Source: Sporosarcina jiandibaonis
GTDB lineage: Bacteria > Bacillota > Bacilli > Bacillales_A > Planococcaceae
Reading direction: 5' to 3'
DNA: 64,000 nt
NCBI RefSeq assembly: GCF_013184495.1
Contig: NZ_JAAOIY010000003.1
Span: 248,001 to 312,000 of the forward strand
The notes under the pieces are model-generated. The model was not told the origin of the DNA and did not search any database. It saw only the letters and a list, made by a program, of their open reading frames with translations. Below, one piece after another: positions 1 to 10,371 of the stretch; position 1 is the stretch's first letter; every line of letters starts with the position of its first letter. Made by a program: the position numbers and the translations under genes.

Positions 1-389
1 CGGGTCGCGATGGATATGCCTACAACGCCTTCTTGCGCTAGTGCTGCTTCGAATTTCTCTTTTAGTTTTGGAAGCGGGGCATGGGTATTCGTATAAGCTT
101 GGAAATAGGCCATCGGTTTGCCGTCTCTCCATTTTCTGTGCATGCGTTCCTTGATTTCAGCAAACTGCACATCGATTGGATCGACTCGGTCACCTGCAAA
201 GTCGCCGGATCCTGCGACGCTGCAAAATGTGCACCCCCCGAAAGCAACAGTGCCGTCTCGGTTTGGACAATCAAATCCCGCATCAAGCGCAACTTTAAAT
301 ACTTTGAAACCAAATTCATCTTTTAAATGCCTGGACCATGTATAATACCGTTTTCCTTCTGTAGGGAACGGAAGCGTTGAAGAATCCAT
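1..389 (-). CDS. ytqA: Radical SAM protein, YtqA/TIGR01212-type (3' part cut off by window edge)
   Basis: About 129 N-terminal residues are present; the gene runs off the left edge. The start is the ATG at 387-389 on the minus strand, giving MDSSTLPFPTEGKRYYTWSR. The stretch FDCPNRDGTVAFGGCTFC carries three cysteines in the C-x11-C-x2-C spacing I expect for the 4Fe-4S/SAM-binding site of the YtqA/YhcC group. The later AYTNTHAP segment also fits that group. Radical SAM chemistry is therefore well supported, but the substrate is not known to me. It is divergent from the MFS gene that follows. In B. subtilis ytqA lies in the same part of the chromosome. Confidence 0.85.
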   Translation of the reverse strand, partial: MDSSTLPFPTEGKRYYTWSRHLKDEFGFKVFKVALDAGFDCPNRDGTVAFGGCTFCSVAGSGDFAGDRVDPIDVQFAEIKERMHRKWRDGKPMAYFQAYTNTHAPLPKLKEKFEAALAQEGVVGISIAT

Positions 390-517
390 ATTTTTGTTCA
401 CTCCTTATACTAAAATTATACCATGTTTAGAATAGCGTATTCTTCAAAAGATAAATAGTATTACTGATTGTCGATTAAGCGCATAAAGAATATTGGGTTT
501 TGAGAGGGGGCAAACTA

Positions 518-1702
518 ATGCCTAGAGCAGTTTGGCTATTAATCATCGGGATGCTGGTCAACGTGACGGGGAACTCGTTTTTGTGGCCGCTTAATACAAT
601 TTACATACATGATTATTTAGGGAAATCGCTTACGGTTGCCGGTATTGTTTTAATGTTGAATTCGGGTGCAGGCGTTTTTGGAAATCTGCTTGGCGGTTTT
701 TTATTCGACCGGATTGGCGGCTATAAATCGATTATTGGCGGCATCGTCATTTCACTAATCGCTTTAGTTTGTCTTGTTTTCTGGCATGATTGGCCGCAAT
801 ATGTTGTTTTTTTAACAGTTCTCGGATTTAGCGGCGGAATTGTTTTCCCGAGTATGTATGCGATGGTAGGCACGGTTTGGCCTGGAGCGGGGCGGAAAGC
901 GTTCAATGCGATATATCTTTCTCAAAATCTCGGTGTGGCGATTGGTCCGGCGCTTGCCGGGTTAGTGGCATCTGTCAATATTAATTATATTTTTTCTGCG
1001 AACTTATTTTTTTATGTCGTTTTTTTCTTCATTGCTTATTTTGGTTATAAAAAGATGACGATCGAGCCCACTCAGCATACGAATGTTGTGATGCAAAGGA
1101 AAAAGATACGTCAGAAAGCACCTTTTTATGCGCTTTTAATCATAACGGGCGGGTATTTGCTGACATGGCTTATCTATTCCCAATGGTCAACGACGATTTC
1201 GACGCATGCATTAGACCTGGGAATAACGTTAAAACAATATAGTTTCATTTGGACGTTAAATGGGTTGCTCATTGTGCTTGGACAACCTTTGATCAAACCG
1301 ATTATTAAACGGCTTGAACATCAACTTAAAGCGCAAATGTTGATAGGTATCGGGATATTCATTATTTCTTTTATCGTTGTCGGTTATGCGGGTTCGTTTA
1401 AAATGTTCATCATTTCTATGGCGATTTTAACTTTTGGAGAGATGTTTGTTTGGCCGGCGATTCCGACTATCGCCAACCATCTTGCACCGAAAGGTCGTGA
1501 AGGTTTCTATCAAGGAATCGTCAACTCGGCGGCAACAATCGGTCGTATGATCGGCCCATTGGCGGGTGGAATTCTAGTTGATTTATACGGAATGCATATT
1601 ATGTTAATCATATTGACAGCTCTTACAAGTTTATCGATTTTCACGACGTTGTTTTATGATAGACCGATTAAAAGAGCTGAATATAAACCAGAAAATCCAT
1701 GA
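518..1702 (+). CDS. yttB: MFS transporter, YttB-like
   Basis: A 394-residue hydrophobic protein with about 12 membrane segments. The N-terminal half contains GGFLFDRIGGYKSIIGG, the MFS loop 2-3 signature (G-x3-D-R-x-G-x-R/K), and the C-terminal half repeats the pattern near GGILVDLYG. The length is typical of a drug/metabolite:proton antiporter. I chose ATG 518 because the purine-rich GAGAGGGGG lies 7-8 bases upstream; a TTG at 500 would leave no ribosome site. It is a single-gene unit ended by a hairpin overlapping its stop. The substrate is unknown; a YttB-type efflux pump is the best match by family and position. Confidence 0.85.
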   Translation: MPRAVWLLIIGMLVNVTGNSFLWPLNTIYIHDYLGKSLTVAGIVLMLNSGAGVFGNLLGGFLFDRIGGYKSIIGGIVISLIALVCLVFWHDWPQYVVFLTVLGFSGGIVFPSMYAMVGTVWPGAGRKAFNAIYLSQNLGVAIGPALAGLVASVNINYIFSANLFFYVVFFFIAYFGYKKMTIEPTQHTNVVMQRKKIRQKAPFYALLIITGGYLLTWLIYSQWSTTISTHALDLGITLKQYSFIWTLNGLLIVLGQPLIKPIIKRLEHQLKAQMLIGIGIFIISFIVVGYAGSFKMFIISMAILTFGEMFVWPAIPTIANHLAPKGREGFYQGIVNSAATIGRMIGPLAGGILVDLYGMHIMLIILTALTSLSIFTTLFYDRPIKRAEYKPENP

Positions 1703-1728
1703 TCTCGGATTTTCTGGTTTTTTATTTT
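1688..1728 (+). terminator. Rho-independent terminator of yttB
   Basis: CCAGAAAATCC pairs with GGATTTTCTGG, followed by a T-rich run. The left arm lies inside the last codons of the transporter gene. Confidence 0.85.
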
Positions 1729-1921
1729 AGAAACAACGTTTTTTGAAACGTATTGCCAAGAATACAACAAACAGTTATGACAAATACTAATAAAAAGCGA
1801 GCGTTTTCAACGATTTACTTATTAAAAATAGCTCCCTTTCATTGCAAGATTACGTAAACTTTGATTTAATTAAATAGATAGAACGTTTATAACTACTAAT
1901 AGATTCAAAGGGGGATGCATG

Positions 1922-2608
1922 ATGAAACCAATTTATTCATCTGCGAAGGAAGCGGTTGCAGACATTCAAGATGGCGCTACGATTATGGTCGGTGGATTCG
2001 GGCTTGTAGGAATTCCTGAGCAACTTATATTAGCGCTCGTTGAAAAAGGGGTCAAGGACTTGACGGTTATTTCGAATAACTGCGGAGTCGATGAATGGGG
2101 TCTTGGATTACTATTAAAAGATAAACAAATTAAAAAAATGATTGGCTCATATGTTGGAGAAAACAAGGAGTTCGAACGCCAAGTGTTATCAGGCGAAATC
2201 GAAGTAGAATTGACTCCTCAGGGTACGCTTGCGGAAAAAATTCGGGCAGGCGGTGCGGGGATTCCGGCATTCTTTACGCCAGCGGGTGTTGGAACGACTG
2301 TCGCGGAAGGAAAAGAAATCCGTGAATTTTACGGGAAAGACTATGTTCTTGAAGAAGCACTGCGCGCGGACTTTTCATTGATTCGCGCAGCAAAGGCTGA
2401 TAAATTCGGAAATCTCATTTATAACAAAACGGCTCAAAACTTTAATCCGATGATGGCTACAGCAGGCGCTGTCACAATTGCGGAAGTCGAAGAAATTGTC
2501 GAAACGGGCGATTTGGATCCGCAGACAATTCATACGCCGAGCATTTACGTGCAAGGGCTACTGCAAGCGGACCAGGAAAAACGCATCGAGCGACTAACGA
2601 CTCGGTAA
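1922..2608 (+). CDS. scoA: 3-oxoacid CoA-transferase subunit A (succinyl-CoA:acetoacetate type)
   Basis: The 228-residue alpha subunit of a two-chain family I CoA transferase, which exchanges CoA between succinyl-CoA and a 3-oxoacid such as acetoacetate. Family hallmarks are [14 protein letters not shown] near the N-terminus (residues 20-35) and [15 protein letters not shown], then [20 protein letters not shown]. Two adjacent ATGs (1919 and 1922) are possible; AAAGGGGG ends at 1914, so the second has the better spacing. It forms a two-gene operon with the B subunit 24 bases downstream. AtoD-like butyrate/acetoacetate specificity cannot be excluded. Confidence 0.93.
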   Translation: MKPIYSSAKEAVADIQDGATIMVGGFGLVGIPEQLILALVEKGVKDLTVISNNCGVDEWGLGLLLKDKQIKKMIGSYVGENKEFERQVLSGEIEVELTPQGTLAEKIRAGGAGIPAFFTPAGVGTTVAEGKEIREFYGKDYVLEEALRADFSLIRAAKADKFGNLIYNKTAQNFNPMMATAGAVTIAEVEEIVETGDLDPQTIHTPSIYVQGLLQADQEKRIERLTTR

Positions 2609-2632
2609 ACGACGGAAAGGGGATTGTTTAAA

Positions 2633-3292
2633 ATGGGGAAAGTTAACTATAGAGAACGAATCGCAAGACGCGCTGAAAAAGAAATTAATGACGGCGACTA
2701 CGTCAACTTAGGAATCGGTATGCCGACATTAGTCGCAAACTATATTTCTGAAGACAAAACGGTCGTCCTTCAATCTGAAAATGGACTGCTTGGAATTGGA
2801 CCGTATCCGACAGAAGATGAAGTCGATCCTGATCTGATCAATGCCGGAAAAGAAACCGTCACGTCCATCCCGGGTTCTGCATATTTTACAAGTGCCGAAT
2901 CATTTGCGATGATTCGCGGCGGTCATGTTGACGTTGCGATCCTTGGTGCGATGGAAGTTTCTGAAAAAGGCGACTTGGCAAACTGGATGATACCCGGAAA
3001 GATGATTAAAGGAATGGGGGGTGCAATGGATTTGGTTCACGGCGCCAAGAAAATCATCGTTATCATGGATCATGTGGCAAGGGACGGTTCCGCGAAAATT
3101 AAAAAAGAGTGCGAACTTCCGCTTACAGGTAAACAAGTTGTCCATAAAATTATTACAGAACGCGCAGCGATTGATATCACGCCAGACGGTCTTGAATTAA
3201 GAGAAGTTTTCGAAGGATTTACGATTCAAGACGTCATCGATTCAACAGAAGCACCGCTAATTGTGAAAAATGTTATTGAAAATGTAAAATAA
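2633..3292 (+). CDS. scoB: 3-oxoacid CoA-transferase subunit B
   Basis: The 219-residue beta subunit that carries the catalytic glutamate. The motif [13 protein letters not shown] (about residue 50) holds the Glu that forms the enzyme-CoA thioester in family I transferases, and [14 protein letters not shown] and a later [10 protein letters not shown] segment are also typical. The start is ATG 2633, with AAAGGGGA about 9 bases upstream. It partners with the preceding subunit A and probably channels acetoacetate or other short 3-oxoacids into CoA metabolism, consistent with a spore former that recycles ketone/PHB-type carbon. No separate terminator is evident before the leuS T-box leader. Confidence 0.93.
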   Translation: MGKVNYRERIARRAEKEINDGDYVNLGIGMPTLVANYISEDKTVVLQSENGLLGIGPYPTEDEVDPDLINAGKETVTSIPGSAYFTSAESFAMIRGGHVDVAILGAMEVSEKGDLANWMIPGKMIKGMGGAMDLVHGAKKIIVIMDHVARDGSAKIKKECELPLTGKQVVHKIITERAAIDITPDGLELREVFEGFTIQDVIDSTEAPLIVKNVIENVK

Positions 3293-3334
3293 TAGTTGTT
3301 TAATTTACTTTATTCGGGTAAGCTAGAACCAATA

Positions 3335-3582
3335 GTAACGGCATTGAAGAGGAGCAGTAGTCTTTTTATATCACAACTAGAGAGTCGGCGGTTGGTGCAA
3401 GTCGATAAGTGATATAGCTAGGTGAACTCGCCTCGGAGCCAGTAGGAGCGAAAAGAAGTAGCTCTTACCGTTATCCGCGTTAAGGAAACAAGTTGGACGG
3501 TTATCCGTCAATTTGGGTGGCACCGCGGGAGTTTGTAAACAAATCTCGTCCCTTATCTTTTTAAGGGACGGGATTTTTTTAT
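3335..3582 (+). promoter_or_regulatory. T-box riboswitch leader of leuS (Leu, specifier CTC)
   Basis: The T-box core GGGTGGCACCGCGG is at 3515-3528. A Stem I region around 3380-3460 presents CTC (Leu) at 3427-3429 in GAACTCGCC, followed at the usual distance by GGAG. A GC-rich terminator hairpin (3545-3572) with a T run follows. By family knowledge, uncharged tRNA-Leu(GAG) pairing at the specifier and the T-box bulge favours the antiterminator and lets leuS be transcribed. The Leu identity of the downstream gene agrees with the specifier. Confidence 0.95.
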
Positions 3583-3601
3583 TTTTAAGGAGGAAGTTGG
3601 A

Positions 3602-6016
3602 ATGACTTACAATCATAGTCAAATTGAAAAGAAGTGGCAAAACTATTGGCAAGAAAACAAGACATATAAACTGGTCGATGATCCATCCAAAGAGAAGTTT
3701 TACTGTCTAGACATGTTCCCATATCCGTCAGGGGCAGGACTTCATGTCGGACACCCGCTCGGGTATATCGCGACGGATATTTTAAGCTCTTTTAAACGGA
3801 TGCAAGGTTATAACGTTCTCCATCCAATGGGGTGGGATGCGTTTGGCTTGCCTGCTGAGCAATATGCTATCGACACTGGGAATGACCCGGCTGAATTTAC
3901 CGCGAAAAATATCGCGACTTTTAAACGCCAGATGAATGATTTAGGATTCTCGTATGATTGGGACCGCGAAATCAATACGACAGATCCATCTTATTATAAA
4001 TGGACGCAGTGGATTTTTATCCAACTTTATAACAAAGGATTAGCTTATGTTGATGAAGTCGATGTGAACTGGTGTCCGGCACTCGGGACAGTTCTTGCGA
4101 ATGAAGAAATCGTTGACGGCTTGTCCGAACGGGGAGGACATCCGGTTGAGCGACGCCCGATGCGTCAATGGGTGTTGCGCATCACGGAATATGCTGACCG
4201 TTTGTTAGAAGACTTGGACGATCTCGATTGGCCGGAAAGCTTGAAAGATATGCAGCGCAATTGGATCGGCCGTTCTGAAGGCGCGCAACTGAAGTTTGAA
4301 ATTGACGGCACTGATTTATCTTTCGAAGCATTCACGACGCGTCCGGATACGATCTTCGGGGCAACATACGCGGTACTTGCGCCAGAACATAAATTGGTGA
4401 AACAAATTACAACCGATGAACAACAAGAAGCGGTTACTAATTATTTGAATGAAGTCAAACTAAAAAGCGATTTAGAACGCACAGACCTTGCGGATGAAAA
4501 AACAGGCGTATTTACAGGCGCTTATGCAATAAACCCTGCAAGCGGCGAGAAAATGCCGATATGGATTGCGGACTACGTTCTCGCTTCATACGGAACGGGC
4601 GCGATTATGGCAGTACCTGCGCATGATGAACGCGACTATGAGTTTGCTGAAAAATTCGATCTGCCAATTATTGAAGTTGTCGCTGGCGGCGATATTTCAA
4701 AAGAAGCGTATATCGGTGATGGAAAACATATTAATTCCGGGTTCTTGGACGGACTTGATAAAGATGAAGCGATTGAAAAAGCAATTGCATGGTTTGTAGA
4801 GCAAGGAAAAGGCGAGAAGAAAATTTCATATCGATTACGCGACTGGCTATTTTCAAGACAACGTTATTGGGGCGAGCCGATTCCAATTATTCATTGGGAA
4901 GACGGCACGATGACTGCGCTTGACGAATCTGAATTGCCATTGACGCTTCCGGTTACAGATAATATCAAACCGAGCGGAACAGGTGAATCGCCACTTGCGA
5001 ATATCGAAGAGTGGATAAACGTAGTCGACCCGGAAACTGGCATGAAAGGTCGCCGCGAAACAAATACGATGCCGCAATGGGCTGGAAGTTGTTGGTATTA
5101 CCTACGCTACATCGATCCGCATAATGATGAAATGATCATCGATCCAGAACTCGCAAAACGTTGGTTGCCAGTAGATATTTATGTGGGCGGCGCGGAACAT
5201 GCCGTACTTCACTTATTGTACGCGCGTTTTTGGCATAAAGTCCTTTATGATATCGGTGTAGTTGAAACGAAAGAGCCTTTCCAAAAGTTGTTCAACCAAG
5301 GAATGATCTTAGGCGAAGGCAATGAAAAAATGTCAAAATCAATTGGAAATGTTATTAATCCTGATGATATTGTTCATTCACACGGTGCCGACTCCTTGCG
5401 ACTTTATGAAATGTTCATGGGACCGCTAGATGCGTCGAAAGCATGGAATACGAATGGACTTGACGGATCACGAAGATTCCTGGATCGGATTTGGCGTTTG
5501 TATGTAGGTGAGGATGGTTCATTAGGCGAGAAAATTGGTGGAGAGTCTGCTGGTCCGCTTGAAAAAGTGTATCATCAAACCGTGAAAAAAGTGACCGATG
5601 ATTTTGAAGCGATGCATAATAACACGGCAATTTCTCAACTGATGGTGTTTATCAACGAGTGCTATAAAGCAGAGTCAGTTCCAACTGAGTATGCAGAAGG
5701 CTTTGTTAAATTGATATCGCCGATCGTTCCGCATCTTGCAGAAGAACTTTGGGAGAAGCTTGGGCACAACGATACGATTACGTACGAACCATGGCCAACG
5801 TATGACGAGTCGAAACTTGTCGATGACACAGTAGAAATCGCTGTTCAGATTAACGGAAAAGTTCGTGCTAGAATCGTCGTTGCGAAAGACAGCACGAAAG
5901 AAGAGCTTGAAGAAATGGCTCTACAAGACGAAAAAGTACAGGAGTTCCTTGATGGTAAAGAAATAAAGAAAATAATTGGTATTCCGGGCAGATTGGTGAA
6001 TATTGTCGCTCCGTAA
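3602..6016 (+). CDS. leuS: Leucyl-tRNA synthetase
   Basis: A class I aminoacyl-tRNA synthetase of 804 residues, normal for bacterial LeuRS. The HIGH-type motif is [18 protein letters not shown] (about residues 39-56), the CP1 editing domain includes [16 protein letters not shown], and the KMSKS motif is [11 protein letters not shown] near residue 580. The C-terminal anticodon-binding and tail region ([16 protein letters not shown]) is present. A strong site, AAGGAGGAA, lies just before ATG 3602. It is controlled by the Leu T-box immediately upstream and ends in a hairpin shared with the convergent flavoprotein gene. Confidence 0.99.
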   Translation: MTYNHSQIEKKWQNYWQENKTYKLVDDPSKEKFYCLDMFPYPSGAGLHVGHPLGYIATDILSSFKRMQGYNVLHPMGWDAFGLPAEQYAIDTGNDPAEFTAKNIATFKRQMNDLGFSYDWDREINTTDPSYYKWTQWIFIQLYNKGLAYVDEVDVNWCPALGTVLANEEIVDGLSERGGHPVERRPMRQWVLRITEYADRLLEDLDDLDWPESLKDMQRNWIGRSEGAQLKFEIDGTDLSFEAFTTRPDTIFGATYAVLAPEHKLVKQITTDEQQEAVTNYLNEVKLKSDLERTDLADEKTGVFTGAYAINPASGEKMPIWIADYVLASYGTGAIMAVPAHDERDYEFAEKFDLPIIEVVAGGDISKEAYIGDGKHINSGFLDGLDKDEAIEKAIAWFVEQGKGEKKISYRLRDWLFSRQRYWGEPIPIIHWEDGTMTALDESELPLTLPVTDNIKPSGTGESPLANIEEWINVVDPETGMKGRRETNTMPQWAGSCWYYLRYIDPHNDEMIIDPELAKRWLPVDIYVGGAEHAVLHLLYARFWHKVLYDIGVVETKEPFQKLFNQGMILGEGNEKMSKSIGNVINPDDIVHSHGADSLRLYEMFMGPLDASKAWNTNGLDGSRRFLDRIWRLYVGEDGSLGEKIGGESAGPLEKVYHQTVKKVTDDFEAMHNNTAISQLMVFINECYKAESVPTEYAEGFVKLISPIVPHLAEELWEKLGHNDTITYEPWPTYDESKLVDDTVEIAVQINGKVRARIVVAKDSTKEELEEMALQDEKVQEFLDGKEIKKIIGIPGRLVNIVAP

Positions 6017-6020
6017 ATAA

Positions 6021-6061
6021 AAAATCCGTGAAAGAGTATCATACTCCTTCACGGATTTTTC
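6021..6061. terminator. Bidirectional terminator between leuS and ytfP
   Basis: AAATCCGTGAA...TTCACGGATTT with an inner GAGTAT/ATACTC stem. There are T runs on both sides, so it can end both convergent genes. Confidence 0.88.
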
Positions 6062-6075
6062 TAATTGCTAGACCA

Positions 6076-7341
6076 TTAAATTCCAGCCGCATACTCCCCA
6101 GCATTCATCCCAGCAATCCTACCTGTAACCAACGCCGATGTAATATTATATCCACCCGTATAACCGTGAATATCCAAAATTTCTCCACAGAAGTACAAGC
6201 CGCTTTTCTTACGTGACGCCATCGTTTTCGGAACGATTTCTTTCACTGAAACACCGCCGCCTGTGACAAATGCTTTTTCCAATGGTTGCGTGCCGTTGAC
6301 CGTCATCGTGAAAGCTTTCAGTAGCTTAGCGAGCGCACGTAGTTTATCGGCGGACATTGTCGCTCCAATATCGGACTCTGCGATGCCGGCGCGGTCGAAT
6401 AAAAAGAATAACCATCGTTCTGGAACAATTCCTTTCAATGAATTATTCACTTGTTTTTTCGGATCTTCTTTTACTGTCGTATTCAATAGTTGAAACACTT
6501 GCTCTTCATTCATCGACGGCATGGAGTCGATTTTCATTTCAACGGGAACATTTCCATTTTTCATACGTTCTTTAACTACAAACTGACTGCATCGTAAAAT
6601 GGCAGGTCCGCTCAATCCGAAATGGGTGAATAGCATGTCCATTTGATGAGTGACTAATGTTTTGCCTTTCCCATTTAATACGGAAACCGCCACATCACGG
6701 AGCGCGAGACCTTGCAATTCTTTCGCTACGATAAAGGGTTCATTCGATAATAATGGGACTTCGGTTGGAAATAATTTTGTAATCGTATGGCCAGCTTTTT
6801 CTGCCCATGGATACCCATCTCCCGTGCTCCCGGTTTGGGGTACTGCTTTACCGCCAACAGCAAGCACGACAGCTTTGGTCCGGATTTCCTCACCCGTTGT
6901 CAACCGGACACCAAGGATTTTTTCATCATTCATTAATAACTTTTCAACACGGGTTTCAAGCCGTATTTCTACATTTAACCGATCCATTTCCGTCAGCATT
7001 GCATTTACTACATCGCGGGCTTTATTGGAAACGGGAAACATGCGTCCGTGATCTTCTTCTTTTAAGGCAACGCCTAGTCCTTCGAAAAAATTAATAATAT
7101 CTTCATTATTGAATACGGAAAACGGTCCATATAAAAATCGACCATTGCCTGGAATATTTTTAATGATTTCTTCTTGAGGCAATCGATTCGTCACATTACA
7201 GCGACCGCCTCCGGAAATGGCGAGTTTGTTGCCAGGTTTCTTTCCTTTTTCAAGCAGAAGAACTTTTCGACCGTTTTCTGCAGCAGCGATGGAAGCCATT
7301 AAACCTGAAGGCCCAGCACCGACTATTATAACGTCATACAT
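6076..7341 (-). CDS. ytfP: NAD(P)/FAD-dependent oxidoreductase, HI0933/BaiN family (YtfP-like)
   Basis: A flavoprotein of about 421 residues. The N-terminal Rossmann dinucleotide site is [15 protein letters not shown], followed by the family signature [14 protein letters not shown]. Near the C-terminus there are [12 protein letters not shown] and [20 protein letters not shown], typical of the HI0933/BaiN group. I start at MYDVII (7341) because it aligns with the FAD-binding strand. An ATG 39 bases upstream would add a basic leader but would sit on the only GGAGG. The function is an unassigned flavin-linked reductase. It is divergent from ytgP. Confidence 0.88.
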   Translation of the reverse strand: MYDVIIVGAGPSGLMASIAAAENGRKVLLLEKGKKPGNKLAISGGGRCNVTNRLPQEEIIKNIPGNGRFLYGPFSVFNNEDIINFFEGLGVALKEEDHGRMFPVSNKARDVVNAMLTEMDRLNVEIRLETRVEKLLMNDEKILGVRLTTGEEIRTKAVVLAVGGKAVPQTGSTGDGYPWAEKAGHTITKLFPTEVPLLSNEPFIVAKELQGLALRDVAVSVLNGKGKTLVTHQMDMLFTHFGLSGPAILRCSQFVVKERMKNGNVPVEMKIDSMPSMNEEQVFQLLNTTVKEDPKKQVNNSLKGIVPERWLFFLFDRAGIAESDIGATMSADKLRALAKLLKAFTMTVNGTQPLEKAFVTGGGVSVKEIVPKTMASRKKSGLYFCGEILDIHGYTGGYNITSALVTGRIAGMNAGEYAAGI

Positions 7342-7463
7342 ATATAGACCACGCTTTCGTTTTTCCTCCATTATACACATATCGCGGTTATTCGTTGTTA
7401 AATACGATATTGGGGGGTAAACTATTAAGAGTAGATTTAAGATAGAATGGAAGGATTAAAACT

Positions 7464-9077
7464 ATGTCGTCAAAACTTGTCAAAGGTACTGCCATTTTAA
7501 CCATAGGGCTCTTTCTTTCCAAAGCGCTCGGGCTTTTATATTTAATACCTCTTTACGCAATTGTCGGGAAGGAAAGCATGGTGTTATACCAATATGCATA
7601 TATCCCGTACAATATCGCACTTTCGATCGCGATATCAGGTGCACCGCTTGCTGTTTCAAGATTTGTAGCAAGATATAACGCGCTTGGAGATTATGCAACG
7701 GGAAGAAAGTTGATGAAATCCGGAATGCTTGTGATGACGATTTCGGGAATCTTGGCGTTTCTTACGTTATTTCTCTTAGCTGAACCGATTGCTCACCTCG
7801 TCATTCGAGATGATGACCAAATATTTACCATTGCACAAATTACGTCTGTCATTCGATGGGTAAGCTTTGCATTGCTCGTAGTTCCGTTAATGAGTATCGT
7901 TCGCGGGTTTTTACAAGGGTATAACAAAATGGAACCGACAGCTTTCTCACAATTAATCGAACAAATCGTTCGTATTATCGCCGTCCTAGTTGGTGCCTTT
8001 ATCGTCGTCAACTTTATGCATGAATCGCCAGAAAAAGCGATTAATTTCGCGGTTTTCGCAGCATTTATCGGAGGTCTTGCAGGTCTTGGCGTTCTTTATT
8101 GGTATTGGAGAAAGTATAAAGCGGATTTTGATTATTTATTGGATAACAGTGTAAAACCTGAAGAAGAAACTTCATTTTTAAAAATGTACAAAGAATTATT
8201 CGCTTACTTACTGCCATTTGTTTTGGTCGGCATCATCAATCCTTTATATCAATTCGTTGATATGGTTACGTTCCATGATGCGATGAAAGCGATCGGCCGT
8301 TCAACAGTGTCGGATGTATATTTGGGCATTTTGAATTTAATGACACATAAATTCGTGATGATTCCGGTCATGATTGCCACTGGCTTTTCAATGGCGCTGA
8401 TTCCTGTGTTGACCACGTATTATACGCAAAAAGATCAAAAGGGCATCACACGCTCGCTTGACCAAACGTATCAAATTATGATGTTCTTGACGATTCCGCT
8501 AGTTATCGGACTTATGGTTCTTTCAAATGAATTTTATCTATTGCTATATGAACGAGACGCCGTGGGTGCGAAAATACTTGCGAGCTATGCGCCGGTCGCC
8601 ATTCTTTTTGGATTGTTCACAGTAACAGCCGCAATCCTGCAAGGAATCGATCGACATAAATGGATTATCTTCAACTCGTTGGTCGGACTTCTTGTTAAAT
8701 TAATGATTAACATTCCGCTTATTAAATTATTTGAAACGAATGGCGCCATCTTAGCAACTGCTATCGGCTATGCGATTGCTGTAGGTTTAAATATCGCGAT
8801 TATAACAAAAGCTCTTCAATACCGTTCCCGAATGGTCTTCAGAAGAATCATTCTGATCGGGATTTTGAACTTGGTGATGTTTGTTGCTGTGTACTTCACA
8901 CTAAAAGGTTTAACAGCATTCAGCTTAGTCGATGGTAAAATGCATGCGCTCTTGTACATCCTGATATGTACTTTTGTCGGCGGTGCCATTTACGGTTATT
9001 TATCATTGAAAACAGGTCTAGCGCAAAAATTGTTCGGAGAACGCATCACAAGGTTTACAGATAAGTTAGGGTTTTAG
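7464..9077 (+). CDS. ytgP: Lipid II flippase, MurJ/YtgP (MATE-like polysaccharide transporter family)
   Basis: A 537-residue polytopic membrane protein with about 14 predicted segments, close to the length of B. subtilis YtgP, which was shown to act as MurJ. The N-terminus SKLVKGTAILTIGLFLSKALGLLYLIP is the conserved first helix of the SpoVB/MurJ branch of the MOP superfamily. Its role would be flipping lipid-linked peptidoglycan precursor. The next gene starts 10 bases downstream, and the same ytgP-pseudouridine synthase pairing is known in B. subtilis. Other members of the superfamily flip teichoic or polysaccharide units, so the substrate is inferred from position and similarity. Confidence 0.9.
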   Translation: MSSKLVKGTAILTIGLFLSKALGLLYLIPLYAIVGKESMVLYQYAYIPYNIALSIAISGAPLAVSRFVARYNALGDYATGRKLMKSGMLVMTISGILAFLTLFLLAEPIAHLVIRDDDQIFTIAQITSVIRWVSFALLVVPLMSIVRGFLQGYNKMEPTAFSQLIEQIVRIIAVLVGAFIVVNFMHESPEKAINFAVFAAFIGGLAGLGVLYWYWRKYKADFDYLLDNSVKPEEETSFLKMYKELFAYLLPFVLVGIINPLYQFVDMVTFHDAMKAIGRSTVSDVYLGILNLMTHKFVMIPVMIATGFSMALIPVLTTYYTQKDQKGITRSLDQTYQIMMFLTIPLVIGLMVLSNEFYLLLYERDAVGAKILASYAPVAILFGLFTVTAAILQGIDRHKWIIFNSLVGLLVKLMINIPLIKLFETNGAILATAIGYAIAVGLNIAIITKALQYRSRMVFRRIILIGILNLVMFVAVYFTLKGLTAFSLVDGKMHALLYILICTFVGGAIYGYLSLKTGLAQKLFGERITRFTDKLGF

Positions 9078-9087
9078 GAGGAATAAA

Positions 9088-9807
9088 ATGCGTTTAGATA
9101 AATTATTATCAAATATGGGATACGGATCACGAAAAGAAGTGCGTCAGTTGCAGAAAAAAGGGGCTGTTCGCGTCAATGGTGAAACGGAAAAAAAGCCCGG
9201 AGTAAACATAGATACTGAAAACGATTTGGTGACTGTTATGGGAGAACCCGTTGTCTATCGAAAATATATTTACATTATGATGAACAAACCGCAGGATGTC
9301 CTTTCGGCGACGGAAGACGGTCATGCGAGAACTGTGGTAGACTTGCTAGATGCAGAGTTCCGTCACTTTAAACCGTTTCCGGTAGGTCGCCTTGATAAAG
9401 ATACGGAAGGTTTTTTACTTCTATCGAATGACGGGAAATTGGCTCATAACTTACTGTCGCCTAAAAAGGAAGTTCCAAAAACATATTTCGCAAAAGTTTC
9501 AGGGGTCGTGACTGAAGCGGACATTGAAAGTTTCGCCGCGGGAGTGACGCTTGACGATGGTTATGAAACAAAACCAGGCAAGCTGAAAATAATAAGATCA
9601 GGCGAAACATCTGAAATTGAACTGACGATTACAGAAGGTAAATTTCATCAAGTGAAAAGAATGTTTGAGACCGTTGGAAAGAAGGTTGTCTATTTAAAAC
9701 GACTATCCATGGGCCCTCTACAGCTTGATGAAACATTACCGCTAGGCGCATATCGGGAATTAACGGAAGAAGAGGTAGAGCTATTGCAGTCAACAACAGA
9801 AGCATAA
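9088..9807 (+). CDS. ytzG: Pseudouridine synthase, RsuA/RluB/E/F family (YtzG-like)
   Basis: 239 residues. An N-terminal S4 RNA-binding domain (MRLDKLLSNMGYGSRKEVRQ, about residues 1-60) is followed by the catalytic domain. The active-site motif is FPVGRLDKDTEGFLLLSNDG, in which the Asp of GRLD is the nucleophile. FHQVKRMFETVGKKVVYLKR is the conserved distal motif. It isomerises uridine in rRNA (the 16S-type RsuA group is most likely). GGAGG lies before ATG 9088. It is co-transcribed with ytgP, followed by a clear hairpin. Confidence 0.92.
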   Translation: MRLDKLLSNMGYGSRKEVRQLQKKGAVRVNGETEKKPGVNIDTENDLVTVMGEPVVYRKYIYIMMNKPQDVLSATEDGHARTVVDLLDAEFRHFKPFPVGRLDKDTEGFLLLSNDGKLAHNLLSPKKEVPKTYFAKVSGVVTEADIESFAAGVTLDDGYETKPGKLKIIRSGETSEIELTITEGKFHQVKRMFETVGKKVVYLKRLSMGPLQLDETLPLGAYRELTEEEVELLQSTTEA

Positions 9808-9810
9808 GAA

Positions 9811-9845
9811 AAAGGCCGTTCGCATTTGCGTATCGGCCTTTTTCA
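9811..9845. terminator. Terminator of ytgP-ytzG operon
   Basis: AAAGGCCG...CGGCCTTTTT hairpin, placed between convergent genes. The A run on the left lets it act for the minus-strand ytzE too. Confidence 0.85.
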
Positions 9846-9846
9846 T

Positions 9847-10062
9847 TTAGTAAATAACTTCTCTAGAAGTGGTCGTCCATTTTCCTCGAACAGGACTTGT
9901 GATGAGGTCGTTATATTTTAAAACATTTAAATCCCTCTGTGCCGTTCTAGAAGTGATATCAAATTCATCAACTATGTTTTGTGTCGTCACTGTACCGTTT
10001 TCACGTACATACAGATAGACATCTTTTACTCGGGTAAGCATACGATCAGTTGTTGTATTCAA
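9847..10062 (-). CDS. ytzE: Small DeoR-type HTH regulator, YtzE-like
   Basis: A 71-residue protein that is little more than a winged helix-turn-helix: VTTQNIVDEFDITSRTAQRDLNVLKYNDLI matches the N-terminal DNA-binding domain of DeoR/GlpR repressors, with no effector domain. That single-domain form is characteristic of YtzE. The start is TTG at 10062, supported by AAAGGAG 8-9 bases upstream. The target genes are unknown. It could be a stand-alone regulator or a remnant of a full-length DeoR protein; the B. subtilis counterpart is equally short, so I favour the former. Confidence 0.8.
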   Translation of the reverse strand: MNTTTDRMLTRVKDVYLYVRENGTVTTQNIVDEFDITSRTAQRDLNVLKYNDLITSPVRGKWTTTSREVIY

Positions 10063-10371
10063 GTGTGTAACACTCCTTTGTCATCATACTCCAAAAGCCA
10101 ATGGTCATGGTCATGAGATTTGTGAATGTTGCCCTGTTGAAATCGTTTCTGAGCCGCACTTCCTTCCCGTAGTTAGTCATCTGGTTAGTTGAACTGTTCA
10201 GGTAATACCAGTATACCCTAAATTACAACGAATTGCACGACAATTCTATGAAATGGAAGGATTAACACATTGTGCTTTATTTTAGTGCGCAAACATGTAA
10301 AAATAGAAGAGGAGCTAGAATATAATTATAATTGAGTAGAAGTTAAGAAACCGAAAGAAGGAATTAACTAA
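10063..10371. other. Non-annotated gap with a possible gene remnant on the minus strand
   Basis: No convincing complete gene. On the minus strand, 10059-10172 reads open as LREGSAAQKRFQQGNIHK, then SHDHDHWLLEYDDKGVLHT before a TGA that overlaps the ytzE start. It has protein-like composition but no start codon, and there is an in-frame TAA just upstream. A different frame offers a 44-codon ATG reading of poor quality. The right end (about 10260-10371) probably holds the promoter of the transaminase gene. Confidence 0.35.

Noticed and set aside
1741..1762. Possible cre before scoA (TTGAAACGTATTGCCA)
   Set aside because: The CG is one base out of register with the cre consensus, so it does not qualify.
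6263..7094. Plus-strand open frames across the flavoprotein gene
   Set aside because: They lie antisense to a well-supported gene, lack ribosome sites and have no recognisable motifs.
10081..10200. 44-codon ATG frame on the minus strand upstream of ytzE
   Set aside because: No ribosome site, Met/Thr-rich nonsense-like sequence; the overlapping frame is more protein-like but lacks a start.
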